Shown one piece after another: positions 23,218-34,310 of a stretch of 64,000 bases of DNA; position 1 is the stretch's first letter, and every line of letters begins with the position of its first letter. The position numbers and the translations under genes were made by a program. The notes beneath the pieces are model-generated. The model had not been told where the DNA came from and made no database searches. It saw nothing but the letters and a program-made list of their open reading frames with translations. The DNA comes from Glandiceps talaboti (Eukaryota > Hemichordata > Enteropneusta > Spengelidae), in contig NC_135564.1 in NCBI RefSeq assembly GCF_964340395.1, forward strand, positions 23,290,887 to 23,354,886, read 5' to 3'.

Positions 23218-25796
23218 ACTAGATTGAAAGGTTAACCCAATACTATGATTAATTCTAAATGAGATTACAGTGCAAAACTAGAAAGGTTAACCCAATACTA
23301 TGGTTAGTTCTAAGTTGATTACGGTGCAAAGCTAGAAAGGTTAACCCAATACTATGATTAATTCTAAATGAGATTACAGTGCAAAACTAGAAAGGTTAAC
23401 CCAATACTATGATTAATTCTAAATGAGATTACAGTGCAAAACTAGAATGGTTAACCCAATACTATGGTTAGTTCTAAGTAGATTAGGGTGCAAAGCTAGA
23501 ATGGTTAACCCAATACTATGGTTAGTTCCAATTAGATTAGGGTGCAAAACTAGAAAGGTTAACCCAATACTATGGTTAGTTCTAATTAGATTAGGGTGCA
23601 AAACTAGAAAGGTTAACCCAATACTATGGTTAGTGCTATATGAGATTACAGTGCAAAACTAGAAAGGTTAACCCAATACTATGGTTAGTTCTATATGAGA
23701 TTACAGTGCAAAACTAGAAAGGTTAACCCAATACTATGGTTAGTTCTAAGTAGATTACAGTGCAAAAATAGAATGGTTAACCCAATACTATGATTAATTC
23801 TAAATGAGATTACAGTGCAAAGCTAGAAAGGTTAACCCAATAGTATGGTTAGTTCTAAATGAGATTACAGTGCAAAACTAGAATGGTTAACCCAATAGTA
23901 TGGTTAGTTCTATATGAGATTACAGTGCAAAACTAGAAAGGTTAACCCAATACTATGGTTAGTTCTAAGTAGATTACGGTGCAAAACTAGAATGGTTAAC
24001 CCAATAGTATGGTTAATTCTAAATGATATTACGGTGCAAAGCTAGAAAGGTTAACCCAATACTATGGTTAGTTCTAATTAGATTACGGTGCAAAACTAGA
24101 ATGGTTAACCCAATAGTATGGTTAATTCTAAATGATATTACGGTGCAAAGCTAGAAAGGTTAACCCAATACTATGGTTAGTTCTAATTAGCTTAGGGTGC
24201 AAAACTAGAAAGGTTAACCCAATACTATGGTTAGTTCTAAGTAGATTAGGGTGCAAAACTAGAAAGGTTAACCCAATACTATGGTTAGTTCTAATGAGAT
24301 TAGGGTGCAAAACTAGAAAGGTTAACCCAATACTATGGTTAGTTCTAAGTAGATTAGGGTGCAAAGCTAGAAAGGTTAACCCAATAGTATGGTTAGTTCT
24401 AAGTAGATTACAGTGCAAAACTAGAAAGGTTAACCCAATACTATGGTTAGTTCTAAGTAGATTACAGTGCAAAACTAGAAAGGTTAACCCAATACTATGG
24501 TTAGTTCTATATGAGATTACAGTGCAAAACTAGAATGGTTAACCCAATACTGTACTACAGTTTGTTCTAAATGAGATTACAGTGCAAAACTAGAAAGGTT
24601 AACCCAATAGTATGGTTAGTTCTAAGTAGATTAGGGTGCAAAACTAGAAAGGTTAACCCAATACTATGGTTAGTTCTAAGTAGATTAGGGTGCAAAACTA
24701 GAAAGGTTAACCCAATACTATGGTTAGTTCTAAGTAGATTAGGGTGCAAAACTAGAAAGGTTAACCCAATACTATGGTTAGTTCTAATTAGATTAGGGTG
24801 CAAAGCTAGAAAGGTTAACCCAATACTATGGTTAGTTCTAAGTAGATTACAGTGCAAAACTAGAAAGGTTAACCCAATAGTATGGTTAGTTCTATATGAG
24901 ATTACAGGGCAAAACTAGAATGGTTAACCCAATACTGTACTACAGTTTGTTCTAAATGAGATTACAGTGCAAAACTAGAAAGGTTAACCCAATAGTATGG
25001 TTAGTTCTATATGAGATTACAGTGCAAAACTAGAAAGGTTTACCCAATACTATGGTTAGTTCTAATTAGATTAGGGTGCAAAACTAGAAAGGTTAACCCA
25101 ATACTATGGTTAGTTCTAAGTAGATTACGGTGCAAAACTAGAAAGGTTAACCCAATACTATGATTAATTCTAAATGATATTACGGTGCAAAACTAGAAAG
25201 GTTAACCCAATACTATGGTTAGTTCTAAGTAGATTAGGGTGCAAAACTAGAATGGTTAACCCAATAGTATGGTTAATTCTAAATGAGATTACAGTGCAAA
25301 GCTAGAAAGGTTAACCCAATACTATGGTTAGTTCTAAGTAGATTACGGTGCAAAACTAGAAAGGTTAACCCAATACTATGATTAATTCTAAATGATATTA
25401 CGGTGCAAAACTAGAAAGGTTAACCCAATACTATGGTTAGTTCTAAGTAGATTACGGTGCAAAGCTAGAAAGGTTAACCCAATACTATGGTTAGTTCTAA
25501 TTAGATTAGGGTGCAAAACTAGAAAGGTTAACCCAATACTATGGTTAGTTCTAAGTAGATTAGGGTGCAAAACTAGAAAGGTTAACCCAATACTATGGTT
25601 AGTTCTAATGAGATTAGGGTGCAAAACTAGAAAGGTTAACCCAATACTATGGTTAGTTCTAAGTAGATTACAGTGCAAAACTAGAAAGGTTAACCCAATA
25701 CTATGGTTAGTTCTAATTAGATTACAGTGCAAAGCTAGCAAGGTTTACCAAATACTATAATTAGTTCAAAGTAGATTACAATACTATGGTTAGTTA
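23218..25796. repeat. minisatellite array 3, 54-bp unit, about 47 copies
   Basis: 54-bp unit: 'ggttaacccaatactatgg', 'ttagttctaagtagatta', then 'gggtgcaaaactagaaa', with sub-variants (agattacggtgc, gagattacagtgc). Each unit contains the 8-bp palindrome GGTTAACC. Because 54 is divisible by three and both strands lack stops over many units, frames up to about 130 codons appear on both strands (repeats such as KVNPILWLVL). These frames have no non-repeat part, so I treat them as non-coding. Confidence 0.97.
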
Positions 25797-26303
25797 GTCC
25801 CTGCCGGACGAAGTCCTGGACATGGACTTATGGATTGGGTTCCGTCCATCCGTCTGTCCGTTTGTCCGCAGCCGTTTCTTGGAGATGCCTGGACCGATTT
25901 TTTTAAACTTGGTACAGGGGCAACATACTATGGCATACATATGCACGTCAATTTGTTTTATAATATGATCCAATATGGCCGCCTAGTAGCCATTTTGTTT
26001 GCGAATTTTCCCTGTCCAAAGCCATAACTCAGAAATGCGTGAACAGATCTCATTCAAAGTTGCTATTAGGACAGTGTTATATGACATACATGTGCATATT
26101 CATTTTCGTTGTGATACAATGCGATAGGGCTGCCTGGCAGCCATTTTGTTTGCGAATTTTCCATGTCCAAAGCCATAACTCAGACATGCTTGAACAGAGT
26201 AGTGATATCAAAAACAACCAAATGAGGCCAAACAACATTAACCAGGTTTGAAAATGACAACATAAACTGCCAGTTCCTTAAAACCCAATCATAGCGGGGA
26301 CTA
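25797..26303 (+). repeat. F5 dispersed repeat, short complete copy
   Basis: Starts 'agtccctgccggacgaagtc' and ends 'cccaatcatagcggggact', so the ends are imperfect inverted repeats (AGTCCC../..GGGGACT and attgggtt/aaaccca). After the start come a CCGTC/CTGTC-rich stretch and the motif 'tggaccgatttttttaaac'. Two internal units follow around 'tgtccaaagccataactcag' and 'cagccattttgtttgcgaa'. It abuts array 3. Compare the larger copy at 46944-52315. Confidence 0.75.
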
Positions 26304-26479
26304 TGTCATTTGACTTGTTTGTACTGTTTTTGATGTACTGTTTGTCCTTTTCCGAGTGTGGTCTACTTTTCCTCTATTTTTTTGCTTAACTTGTTTGGGT
26401 ACTAGGGTAGATTAGGCTGGTCCTAACAGGGTTACTCGTTTGTTGATGTGTATTTTAATTTGCATTTTGATAATAAAAG

Positions 26480-26511
<32 letters not shown>

Positions 26512-26535
26512 GTTATTGTTATTATTATTGTTATA
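26304..26535 (+). repeat. probable LINE 3' end with (ATT)n tail
   Basis: Untranslated-looking sequence ending 'gataataaaagtc' and an (ATT)n run (26483-26535) resembles a LINE 3' UTR and tail. No coding part is attached, so the family is unknown. Confidence 0.35.
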
Positions 26536-27062
26536 TTTCGTCAAAAAACTTAAACTCAAAAACTACAGGGCAAATCGGTGTGAAATCTGGTGGGAACATT
26601 CTTAAGGGTGTTTAGATTATGAATTGTTCATGACATGATTCCATCAGTGATATGCAAATTAGGGCTGAAATGAGTCTGTTTGGTCAAAAATCTTTAATTC
26701 CAAAACTACTGGGCAGATTGGTCTGAAATTTAATGGGGATGCATCTGGGGATGTATAGATGATGATATTTTAAGCATATAATGATCTCATCAGTGATGTG
26801 CAAATTAGGTGTAAAAATGTGAATTTTGGTCAAAAAACTTAAATCTCAAAAAGTACTTCGTCACTGAGAATGAAACTTGGTCATCTGGAAGTGTTATTCT
26901 GCAGATTTCCTTCGAAATTTTTGACAATTGGCCCTAGCAACCATGACCATGCCCTTAGCAACAATCAAATGGCAGTATATTTTGGTTAAATAACATCATC
27001 TGGTAGACAAATGAGTAAACATTCAAAAATGTATACAAATACCCCTATAGCAACCATGACCA
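26536..27062 (+). repeat. F1 dispersed repeat, left piece of an interrupted copy
   Basis: F1 body ('aaacttaaactcaaaaactac', 'tggtgggaacattc', 'gccctagcaaccatgacc'), lacking its hairpin. It breaks at 'accatgaccatgac', resumes at 30161 after LINE-G, and again at 33971 after LINE-B, ending at about 34310. The three pieces follow each other colinearly in F1. Confidence 0.75.
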
Positions 27063-27354
27063 TGACTTTAAATTTCACTATTGACAGGCACATTTTCTCA
27101 GTCACAACTCCAGCAAAACCCTTTGCACTGCTCTAATCCAATGTCACATTGATTATTCGTGTTCATCCTGGTACTCTGCTCATACTAAAACTCTTAAAAA
27201 GAAACTCCAAATTGCTCAAAACAAATTGTACGGTTCATCCTTTCTGTGGAGCCCAGATTACACATAGGTGCTGATCAGTTTGATGCCCTGAGTATACTGG
27301 ATGTCAAGGGTAGAGTGAGCAGCCAACGGTTAAAGGTGAGGCTGCTAATTATGT
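27063..27354 (+). pseudogene. LINE-G: C-terminal RT fragment
   Basis: The plus strand reads like a LINE reverse transcriptase thumb/C-terminal region: CTALIQCHIDYSCSSWYS, TKTLKKKLQIAQNKL, then ..SILDVKGRVSSQRL. Frames are broken. It continues at 28669-28990 (NNLPETKQISQRNAFKKVV) and ends at 30086-30160 with an 'aataaactaaactaaattaaac'-like tail. It was interrupted by the IS3EU-like element and then by F2. Confidence 0.7.
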
Positions 27355-27470
27355 GGTGAGATCCCCGCCAAAATTAGGTGTTACCTTTATTTCAATATGA
27401 TTTTATCATTCAGTGGCATTATTTCTCATTTCATCATTCTATCATTGTTATTTCATCATTATTTTATTAT

Positions 27471-27914
27471 TATTACCAAACCCAAAGTGTATACTCTCGG
27501 AGAGTGGGACGACCCTCTTTCAAAATTTCACGAGAACAGTTAATTTTCTTTCTTGGTGAAGGTTTTACCATTCCAAAGATGTCAGCAATGTTAGGAGTGT
27601 CTGCGAGAACAGTCGAAAGGCGATTATCACAACATGGGCTGTCAGCAGTATCAGTGTCAGAATCATACGCGACCCTGACGAATGATGAACTCGACACCAA
27701 AGTTGAACATATAATTGAACAACTGCCCAACACTGGTATGAAACGCCTTCACGGCATTTTATTGTCTATGGGTACACGTGTAACCATATTTCGTGTACGC
27801 GAAAGTCTAAGAAGGGTCGATCCTCATGGAGTGCTAGTGGAGTCGAGAAGGAGGTGTGCAGTAAAGAGAAGACAGTACAATGTTCCTTGTCCAAATGCAC
27901 TTTGGCATATATAA
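27471..27914 (+). pseudogene. IS3EU/integrase-like transposase, N-terminal part only
   Basis: Recognisable from about 27490: RRVGRPSFKISREQL, a helix-turn-helix (GFTIPKMSAMLGVSARTVER), then MKRLHGILLSMG, VRESLRRVDPHGV, ending VPCPNALWHI at a stop (27912-27914). Full-length relatives continue with a D-G-N-H-K motif and the rve-type DDE catalytic core, which is missing here. The product could bind the ends but not cut. The first Met (27378) lies in the TIR; the true start is unknown. The N-terminal stretch of F, H and I is translated TIR. Confidence 0.75.
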
Positions 27915-28064
27915 GTTGTTGATTCCAGGCAAAATCTCCTTACTGTTACTATTGTTAGTGTACGCCTTCTTGTTTCCACTCTAGGCTTTCGTGTACATGA
28001 AACATGGTTACTCGTAGGCAGTAAAATGCCATGAAATGATGTGAAGTCCGGTGTTGGGTAGTCA

Positions 28065-28600
28065 TAAGAATGAAATCATGACCAAATAATAATGAAATCA
28101 TGACCAAATAATAATGAAATCATAACCAAATAATAATGGAATAATAATGAAATCATGACCAAATAATAATGAAATAATAATGAAATCATGACCAAATAAG
28201 AATGGAATAAGAATGAAATCATGACCAAATAATAATGGAATAAGAATGAAATCATGACCAAATAAGAATGAAATTATGACCAAATAATAATGGAATAAGA
28301 ATGAAATCATGACCAAATAATGAAATAATGACCAAATAAGAATGGAATAAGAATGAAATAATGGCCAAATAATGAAATAAGAATGAAATCATGACCAAAT
28401 AATAATGAAATAAGAATGAAATCATGACCAAATAATGAAATAATGACCAAATAAGAATGGAATAAGAATGAAATAATGGCCAAATAAGACCAAATAAGAA
28501 TGAAATAATGGTTAAATAAGAATGAAATAATGACCAAATGAGAATGAAATCATGATCAAATAATAATGGCATAAGAATGAAATAATAAAATAATAATAAA
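28065..28600. repeat. short tandem repeat in the right half of the IS3EU-like element
   Basis: Irregular repeats of 'aatgaaatcatgaccaaata' mixed with 'ataatggaataag'. The sequence resembles the inner edge of the right TIR ('gaatgaaataataaaataat'), so it probably grew from it. It creates long minus-strand frames rich in F, H, I and L that are not real proteins. Confidence 0.85.
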
Positions 28601-28668
28601 ATAATGCCACTGAATGATAAAATCATATTGAAATAAAGGTAACACCTAATTTTGGCAGGGATCTCACC

Positions 28669-28991
28669 CCATAGCCAATACGTTTTATGCCAACCCATTA
28701 AGGACTGAAACAATCTACCAGAAACAAAACAGATATCACAAAGAAATGCCTTTAAAAAAGTGGTCAAATCATATCTGTCCAGTACGATAAGAGATTCTGA
28801 AAACAATGAGTTTATTTGGTATAATAGTTTGCCTAAACGTTTTCCCTACTTCTGATATTCTTTCCTATTTCATGTAGTTAAACACCTTTGCTTATCCCGC
28901 CACTTTCTTGAATCACTGTATGGACCCCACTGGAAACAAGTCTTTGACTTTGTGGGTTATCCAAGTAATTCAACAATTTGTACCAGTTTTT
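28669..28991 (+). pseudogene. LINE-G: end of ORF2 and 3' UTR
   Basis: In one frame: NNLPETKQISQRNAFKKVV, then KSYLSSTIRDSENNEF.., stop near 28853. This is the WNxLP..FKKxxKxYL tail typical of LINE ORF2. The 3' UTR follows until the F2 insertion at 28992. Confidence 0.65.
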
Positions 28992-30085
28992 ACCTCCCGT
29001 AAGGGTACGGGAGGTATTAAAAGGGGAAGGTGTGTCTGTGTGTGTGTCTGTCTGTCTGTCTGTCTGTGTCATCATTTTCTAACAATCGGCTGGCTCAATT
29101 GTAATGAAATTTGGGATATATAATCTTTAGGGTAATAGCTAGACCTGATTAGGTTTTGAGCCAGATCTGTTAATGTTCAATTAGATAAATTTGCATATTA
29201 ATGAAATCAACTAATTACGCAATATCATAAGACTGCATACTTCAATTTCAATATAATTTTAAATTAGTATATTCGTTAAACATAACAACATACATTTGTC
29301 CTATAAAATTCGTTGATGTATCTTACAGCGTTAATGAATAATTTGCATAATTAATTATTTTAGGTAATTAGGGTATATCTTAAGAATACATACTTCAATT
29401 CCAATATAATTCAGTAAACACGTTAACCATAACAATCGCATATGTCCTGTAAAGCTTGTTGGTGTACCTTTCAGTGTTAATGAATAATTTGCATAATTAA
29501 TTATGTTTGGTAATTAGGCTATATCTTACGACTGCATGCTTCAATTTCAATACAATTCAGTACATACATTAACCATAACAAATTGTGTATGTCCTATAAA
29601 GTTAGTTGATGTACCTTAGTGTTAATGAATAATTTGCATAATTAATGATTTTCGGTAATTAGGCTATATCTTAAGACTGCATACTTCAATTTCAATACAA
29701 TTTAGTACGTACGTTAACCATAACAAAGCGGATATGTCCTATAAAATCTTTTATATAGCTTAGATTTAATGAAAAATTTGCATAATTAATGATTTTAGGT
29801 AACTAGGTTGTATCTTAAAAATGCAAGCTTCAAATTTCGTATAATATGATACGTACATCAACCATAATAATACGCACCTGTCCTTTGAAGTTTGTTGCTA
29901 CAACTTTTTCCTTTAATGAGTATTTGAATAATGAACGATATTCAGTAATTAAGCAGTATCATACACTCATACATACATTAACCTGAGAAAGTACGCTTGT
30001 CTAAAAAACAAAGCCTGTTACCATAGTTTTTTTTAGCTTAATGAGTTATTTGCATAATTATTGACTCCCTTACGAGAGGCATTCA
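28992..30085 (+). repeat. F2 dispersed repeat, complete copy
   Basis: Starts after TTTTT with a perfect hairpin: CCTCCCGTA and TACGGGAGG arms with an AGGG loop. A GT/CTGT microsatellite follows (about 29031-29068). The body has five or more ~115-140-bp units around 'cataattaatgattttaggt' and 'gtcctataaa'. It ends 'gactcccttacgagaggcat', a partial inverted copy of the hairpin arm. Inserted in the 3' UTR of LINE-G. Confidence 0.8.
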
Positions 30086-30160
30086 GTTTAAATCTGGTTA
30101 TTTGTATATCTGTACTGTCGATCTTGTTGTCTTACTGAAATAAACTAAACTAAATTAAAC
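30086..30160 (+). pseudogene. LINE-G 3' terminus
   Basis: Short piece after F2 ending in 'ctgaaataaactaaactaaa', a tail of short repeats. It joins to F1 at 30161 ('accacgcccatagcaacaac'). Confidence 0.55.
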
Positions 30161-30244
30161 AAAACCACGCCCATAGCAACAACCAAACGGTGGTGTATTT
30201 CACAAAGATAACAGGGATTCTTAGACAAGTGGACAAACATTGAG
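30161..30244 (+). repeat. F1 dispersed repeat, middle piece
   Basis: 'accacgcccatagcaacaac' to 'agtggacaaacattgag', colinear with the F1 pieces at 26536 and 33971. Confidence 0.75.
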
Positions 30245-30250
30245 AAAACA

Positions 30251-30709
30251 TTGAAATCCATGGCATTCCAGAAAAATCCAAATGAAAATACAGACAACAT
30301 AACACTGGCAGTAATGAAAACAATTGATCCCCAGATAACAGTTAAAGACATCGAAGTAACTCACCGAACTGGAAACCAAGATAGACGGGAGAGTAACCGT
30401 GACATAAGAGTTTGCCCGATCATTGTGAAATTCACCAGTAGAAGAACCCGCGACAGAATATACAAAGATAGGAAGAAGATGAAAGACGTAACGACAGACA
30501 AACTAGGATACAGGGTCAAGCACAAAGTCTACATTAACGAGAACTTAACACCACTCGAGCGAAACGTGATGAAAAAAGTAAACGACAAGAGAAAGGCTCT
30601 GCACTATAAATATTTGTGGACTTTTAATGGCAACATATACGTCAAGAAGGATCAAGGAGCACTGTCCATAGTCATACGGAATGAGGGAGATTTGGTCAAG
30701 ATCAAGTGA
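30251..30709 (+). CDS. LINE-B ORF1-like RNA-binding protein
   Basis: About 152 codons. It contains RRM-like and C-terminal features of LINE ORF1 proteins: VKDIEVTHRTG, VCPIIVKFTSRRTRDRIY, then VYINENLTPLERNVMKK. The first codons appear frameshifted: the adjacent frame reads ENIEIHGIPEKS, which fits the family better, so the native N-terminus is truncated and the Met at 30251 is not the true start. The ORF is otherwise open to TGA 30707-30709 and is followed by ORF2 after about 50 bases. Confidence 0.65.
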   Translation: MKSMAFQKNPNENTDNITLAVMKTIDPQITVKDIEVTHRTGNQDRRESNRDIRVCPIIVKFTSRRTRDRIYKDRKKMKDVTTDKLGYRVKHKVYINENLTPLERNVMKKVNDKRKALHYKYLWTFNGNIYVKKDQGALSIVIRNEGDLVKIK

Positions 30710-30757
30710 CTCGTATAACAACATGTTCATCTGAATTTATTATTTTTCTTTTGACTT

Positions 30758-31480
30758 TTGATGCAGTTACCAGAGACAAACATTTTCCAAGTATCCACTG
30801 ACACATTTTCAATTTCAGAGTTCAATGAAAAATACATAAATAGAGTTCATGCACTCTCAGCCTCACATATCAATACCAGATCTCTGAGCAGAAATTTTGA
30901 AGCTTTCAAATCGGTATTCGAGGACGCCATTAAAACTCAGTTTAAGTTTATCGGACTAACAGAGATTTGGCAAATTCAAAACAAAACTTTATTCAATATA
31001 CAGAATTACACACTGGAATTAAAATGCAGAGAACACGGTAGAGGTGGTGGGGTAGGAGTTTACATACATTCTTCCATGAATTACAATATCCTAGATGATA
31101 TCGAAGTTCCGAATACAGAGTCCTTGTGGCTAGAGTTCATTGAGAAAGGAAAACATTATATCTTTGGCGTTATTTATAGGCCACCAGGTAATGATGAACT
31201 GTTATTTATAGAAGGCCTAGATAATACATTAAGTCAAATCAATCACAAATACCATGGATGTATCATAGTTGGTGACTTTAACATCAATGTCAATCAGTCT
31301 TCGAACATCTCTCAAAATCTCATTGATAATCTCTCTTGTTTACATTTTGAACAACTTATAAAGAACCCAAACCATATTACAACTACCTCTCAGACCACAC
31401 AAATTTATGTGATAGACATATTGACTCCGGTGTTCTTCTCGCTGACATTTCTGACCACTTACCAGTTTTTGTTTTTCTGA
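30758..31480 (+). pseudogene. LINE-B ORF2: APE-type endonuclease
   Basis: Endonuclease landmarks appear in order: SASHINTRSLSRNF, IGLTEIWQ (catalytic E), GRGGGVGVYIHSSMNY, FGVIYRPPGND and IVGDFNINVN (catalytic D and N). Near 31405 the frame shifts; the other frame restores VIDNIDSGVL..ISDHLPVFVF with the final catalytic DH. Confidence 0.75.
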
Positions 31481-31679
31481 GCAATTTCTGTACACCACCA
31501 TCAGATACAAATCATACTCCTACAAGAGATTATTCCAAGTATAAAAGCGATGAATTCACTAATGAACTTAGAGCAGAATCCTGGGAAGAGGTTTTGATTC
31601 GCCATGATGACGTCAATCTTGCATATCATAACTTCAGCACAAAATTTCAAGGCATGCACCTCTAAGGATCAACAGAAAA

Positions 31680-33698
31680 ATGAAAAAAGGGAAACGCAAA
31701 CCCTGGATTACACTTGGAATAAAGAAATCAATAAATACGAAGCACAAGATGTTCGACAAAGTGATCAAAAATAGATTTAATGAACCTCTCTTCAGTCATT
31801 ACAAGAGGTATAGAAATACTCTGACCAACATTCTGAAAAAGGCCAAGAAACACTATTATTATACCAATCTCCTTATGGCGAATCAAAACAACACGAAAGA
31901 AATGTGGAGGGTTATAAAATAACTTTTGGGCAAACAGAAATGCAATAATTTGAAAATACCGAATCGAATCAAAGTGGTATCTGACGGCCATACAGAAATT
32001 CATTGTCAGTTACAAGATATAGTAGAACATTTTAATAACTATTTTGTCCAAATAGGTGAACACCTTGCTGACAATATAGATGACTCTATGGGATTGTCGA
32101 TACATTTTATTGACAATTTGAAGACACCAAACCAATATTCTTTTTTTCTCCATCCTGTAACTAAGAATGACGTTAGAAATACAATTGCCTCACTTGATAA
32201 TGGGAAGGCTACAGGTCACGACAGTATCAATGTAAGACTGGTAAAGGACGCACAGAGCGAAATATCTCGGCCACTGAGTCACATAATCAACCTATCATTC
32301 TCAAAGGGAGTGTTTCCTGATGAATTAAAGATTGCAAGGGTCATACCTATATACAAGAAAGGTACTTCAGATGACATGGGGAATTACAGACCCGTGTCAA
32401 TTTTACCAGTGCTTAGCAAGATTATTGAGAAGATTGTGAATAAACAAATTGTATCTTTCCTTGATAAACACAACATAATCACCAATAATCCAATATGGTT
32501 TCAGGAAACAGTACAGTACAAAACTTTCAATTATAAATCTATCCCAATATCTTCTAGAAGAAATTGACAGCGGAAATCTTACTTTAGGTCTTTTCATAGA
32601 TTTTTTCCAAAGCCTTCGATACCATAAACCATGATATTTTGACTGCAAAATTAGAATATTATGGTTTCAGAGGCTTACCCCTTCAGTGGTTTCAAAACCA
32701 TCTCTGTTCTAGGAGTCAGTATATTGCCATCAACGGAGTATATTCACACACAAAAAAGATAACTTGTGGCGTTCCCCAGGGGTCAATTCTAGGGCCAACA
32801 TTGTTTTTAATATATATCAATGATATTCCAATGTCGTCGGAAATATTTGATTTCAGACTCTACGACGACTATTCCAATGTATTTTGTCCATTCACAGACA
32901 GATCAAATCATATTGACAATAACACTGTAAATAGCGATCTAAAGAATGTGAGTAATTGGTGTGATGCCAACAAACTGACAGTAAATTCAACGAAAACTAA
33001 GTTCACAGTCATAAAGAGTAAAAGAAAATATGTAGAATGTTGTGGTTTAATTCAATGGAAGGATACAATAATTGATAGAGTAGATCGTTCTTCTTTTGTT
33101 GGAGTGATTTTTGATGACAGTCTTTCTTGGAAGCCACACATTTCACAGGTAAAAGCAAAGATAAGTAAATTAACAGGTGTCTTTTTTGAGATTGCGTCAC
33201 TCAGTGCCACAGTCTACCCTTGTCTTATTATATCATTCAATTGTTCTTCCCCACATTACTTATGGTTTGGAGGTGTGGGGCAACACCTATCGCACACACC
33301 TGAACGAAATATTTCTGACCCAAAAGAAATTGATACGCATAATGACTTTCAGTAATTGGACAGCACATACAGCACCACTTTTTAGGAAACTTGGCATTTT
33401 AAACATTTTCAAACAACATAATCTACTGCTCGCAACTTTTGTACATGATGCTCTGCATTCTCGTCCACCGGATACTTTTCAAGATTTTTTCACCCCAATC
33501 ACTCATTCGCACAGGACAAGACAGAGCGATCGGAAAGACTTGGTCATACCGATCGCCAGACACAACGCGGGACAGTTCACAGTTAAGTATGCTGCTACAA
33601 AAGTATGGAATAGCATACCTAGCAGCATAAGGAACATACAGTGTAGACACAATTTTAAAAATATGTACAAAAAACATCTTCAGTCTATCGAATATTAA
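31680..33698 (+). pseudogene. LINE-B ORF2: reverse transcriptase and C-terminus
   Basis: RT pieces lie in several frames: ..GKATGHDSINVRLVKD, ARVIPIYKKGTSDDMGNYRP (32337-32396), a frameshifted IDFSKAFDTINH block near 32590, GVPQGSILGPTLF, the catalytic box reading LYDDYSNVF where FADDTxxF is usual, then VGVIFDDSLSWKPHI. The C-terminus (33177-33698) contains ITYGLEVWGNTY and AATKVWNSIPSSI. Breaks lie near 31922, 32567, 32600 and 33200. The two catalytic aspartates remain. Confidence 0.8.
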
Positions 33699-33970
33699 AG
33701 ATATATGTCGTTATTTTCTGTTTCGTGTGTTTTTATAGTTTTGTTTTTACAGGAGTTTAGTTGATGTGTATTTTTGTTTTTGTTTTATTTGAGTTATTTC
33801 AGTTAATTTACATATGAACAGTTTGCCCAGAATGAGTTTAACGCAATATAATGTAAGAGTGAATGGAGTACGGACTCAACTAGTTGCTCGACAACTATTT
33901 TCCGTTTTCTCCTTTTCCATATTGTTTTGTCAATTCTTTACAATTCTGGAATAAAGTATTATTATTATTA

Positions 33971-34310
33971 AACATTCAAAAAGTATATACAAATATGCCT
34001 AGCAACAAGACCACGCCCATGGCAACAGCCACTTGATCATGCATATTGCAAATATAACAGGGATTCATAGACAAGTGAATGAACATTCTAAATGTATGCA
34101 AGTATGTCTAGCAACATGACCCCGCCCATAACAACAGCAGATTGGTCACATATATTGCAAAGATAACAACAGAGTTGGATAGGCAAACGGATAATCATTT
34201 AGCAATTGAACACCTATATCTACATGTAGCATAGATCAGGATGTGGGTAAACATTTTTAAAAACTGTACATTTGTGCTACAATTCCGTTGGCGCTATTTT
34301 TGCAATACAT
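33971..34310 (+). repeat. F1 dispersed repeat, right piece
   Basis: Resumes 'aacattcaaaaagtatatac', with three ~110-bp units, and ends at 'ttgtgctacaattccgttgg' and 'cgctatttttg', the standard F1 end. Confidence 0.75.

Larger units (their letters stand above)
27355..28668 (+). mobile_element. IS3EU-like TIR DNA transposon, non-autonomous
   Basis: Both ends carry an inverted repeat of about 70 bp (27355-27424 and 28599-28668; one C/T mismatch seen by eye) beginning GGTGAGATCCC. It sits inside LINE-G coding sequence. The left half contains a truncated transposase (27471-27914); the right half is a tandem array of a short unit. No clear target duplication is seen at the flanks (attatgt / ccatagcc). 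The IS3EU label comes from the transposase similarity. Confidence 0.8.
30245..33970 (+). mobile_element. LINE-B: non-LTR retrotransposon, 5'-truncated and degraded
   Basis: A plus-strand LINE inserted in F1. It has an ORF1 part, an APE endonuclease, RT and C-terminal segments, a 3' UTR and an (ATT)n tail (33958-33970). 'aaacatt' occurs at both junctions and could be the target duplication. Several frameshifts and stops make it inactive. The clade is not resolved; EN and RT wording fits the Jockey/CR1/I group. Confidence 0.85.

Noticed and set aside
24340-24800. TTAGGG words suggesting telomeric repeat
   Set aside because: Only one TTAGGG per 54-bp unit, inside 'gattagggtgc', and not in tandem.
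23419-25760. Long open frames on both strands with KVNPILWLVL or TNHSIGLTF repeats
   Set aside because: They are translations of the 54-bp minisatellite, contain no unique part, and are mirrored on the opposite strand.
28076-28806. Long minus-strand frames rich in F, H, I and L (possible membrane protein)
   Set aside because: They derive from the short tandem repeat and TIR of the IS3EU-like element.
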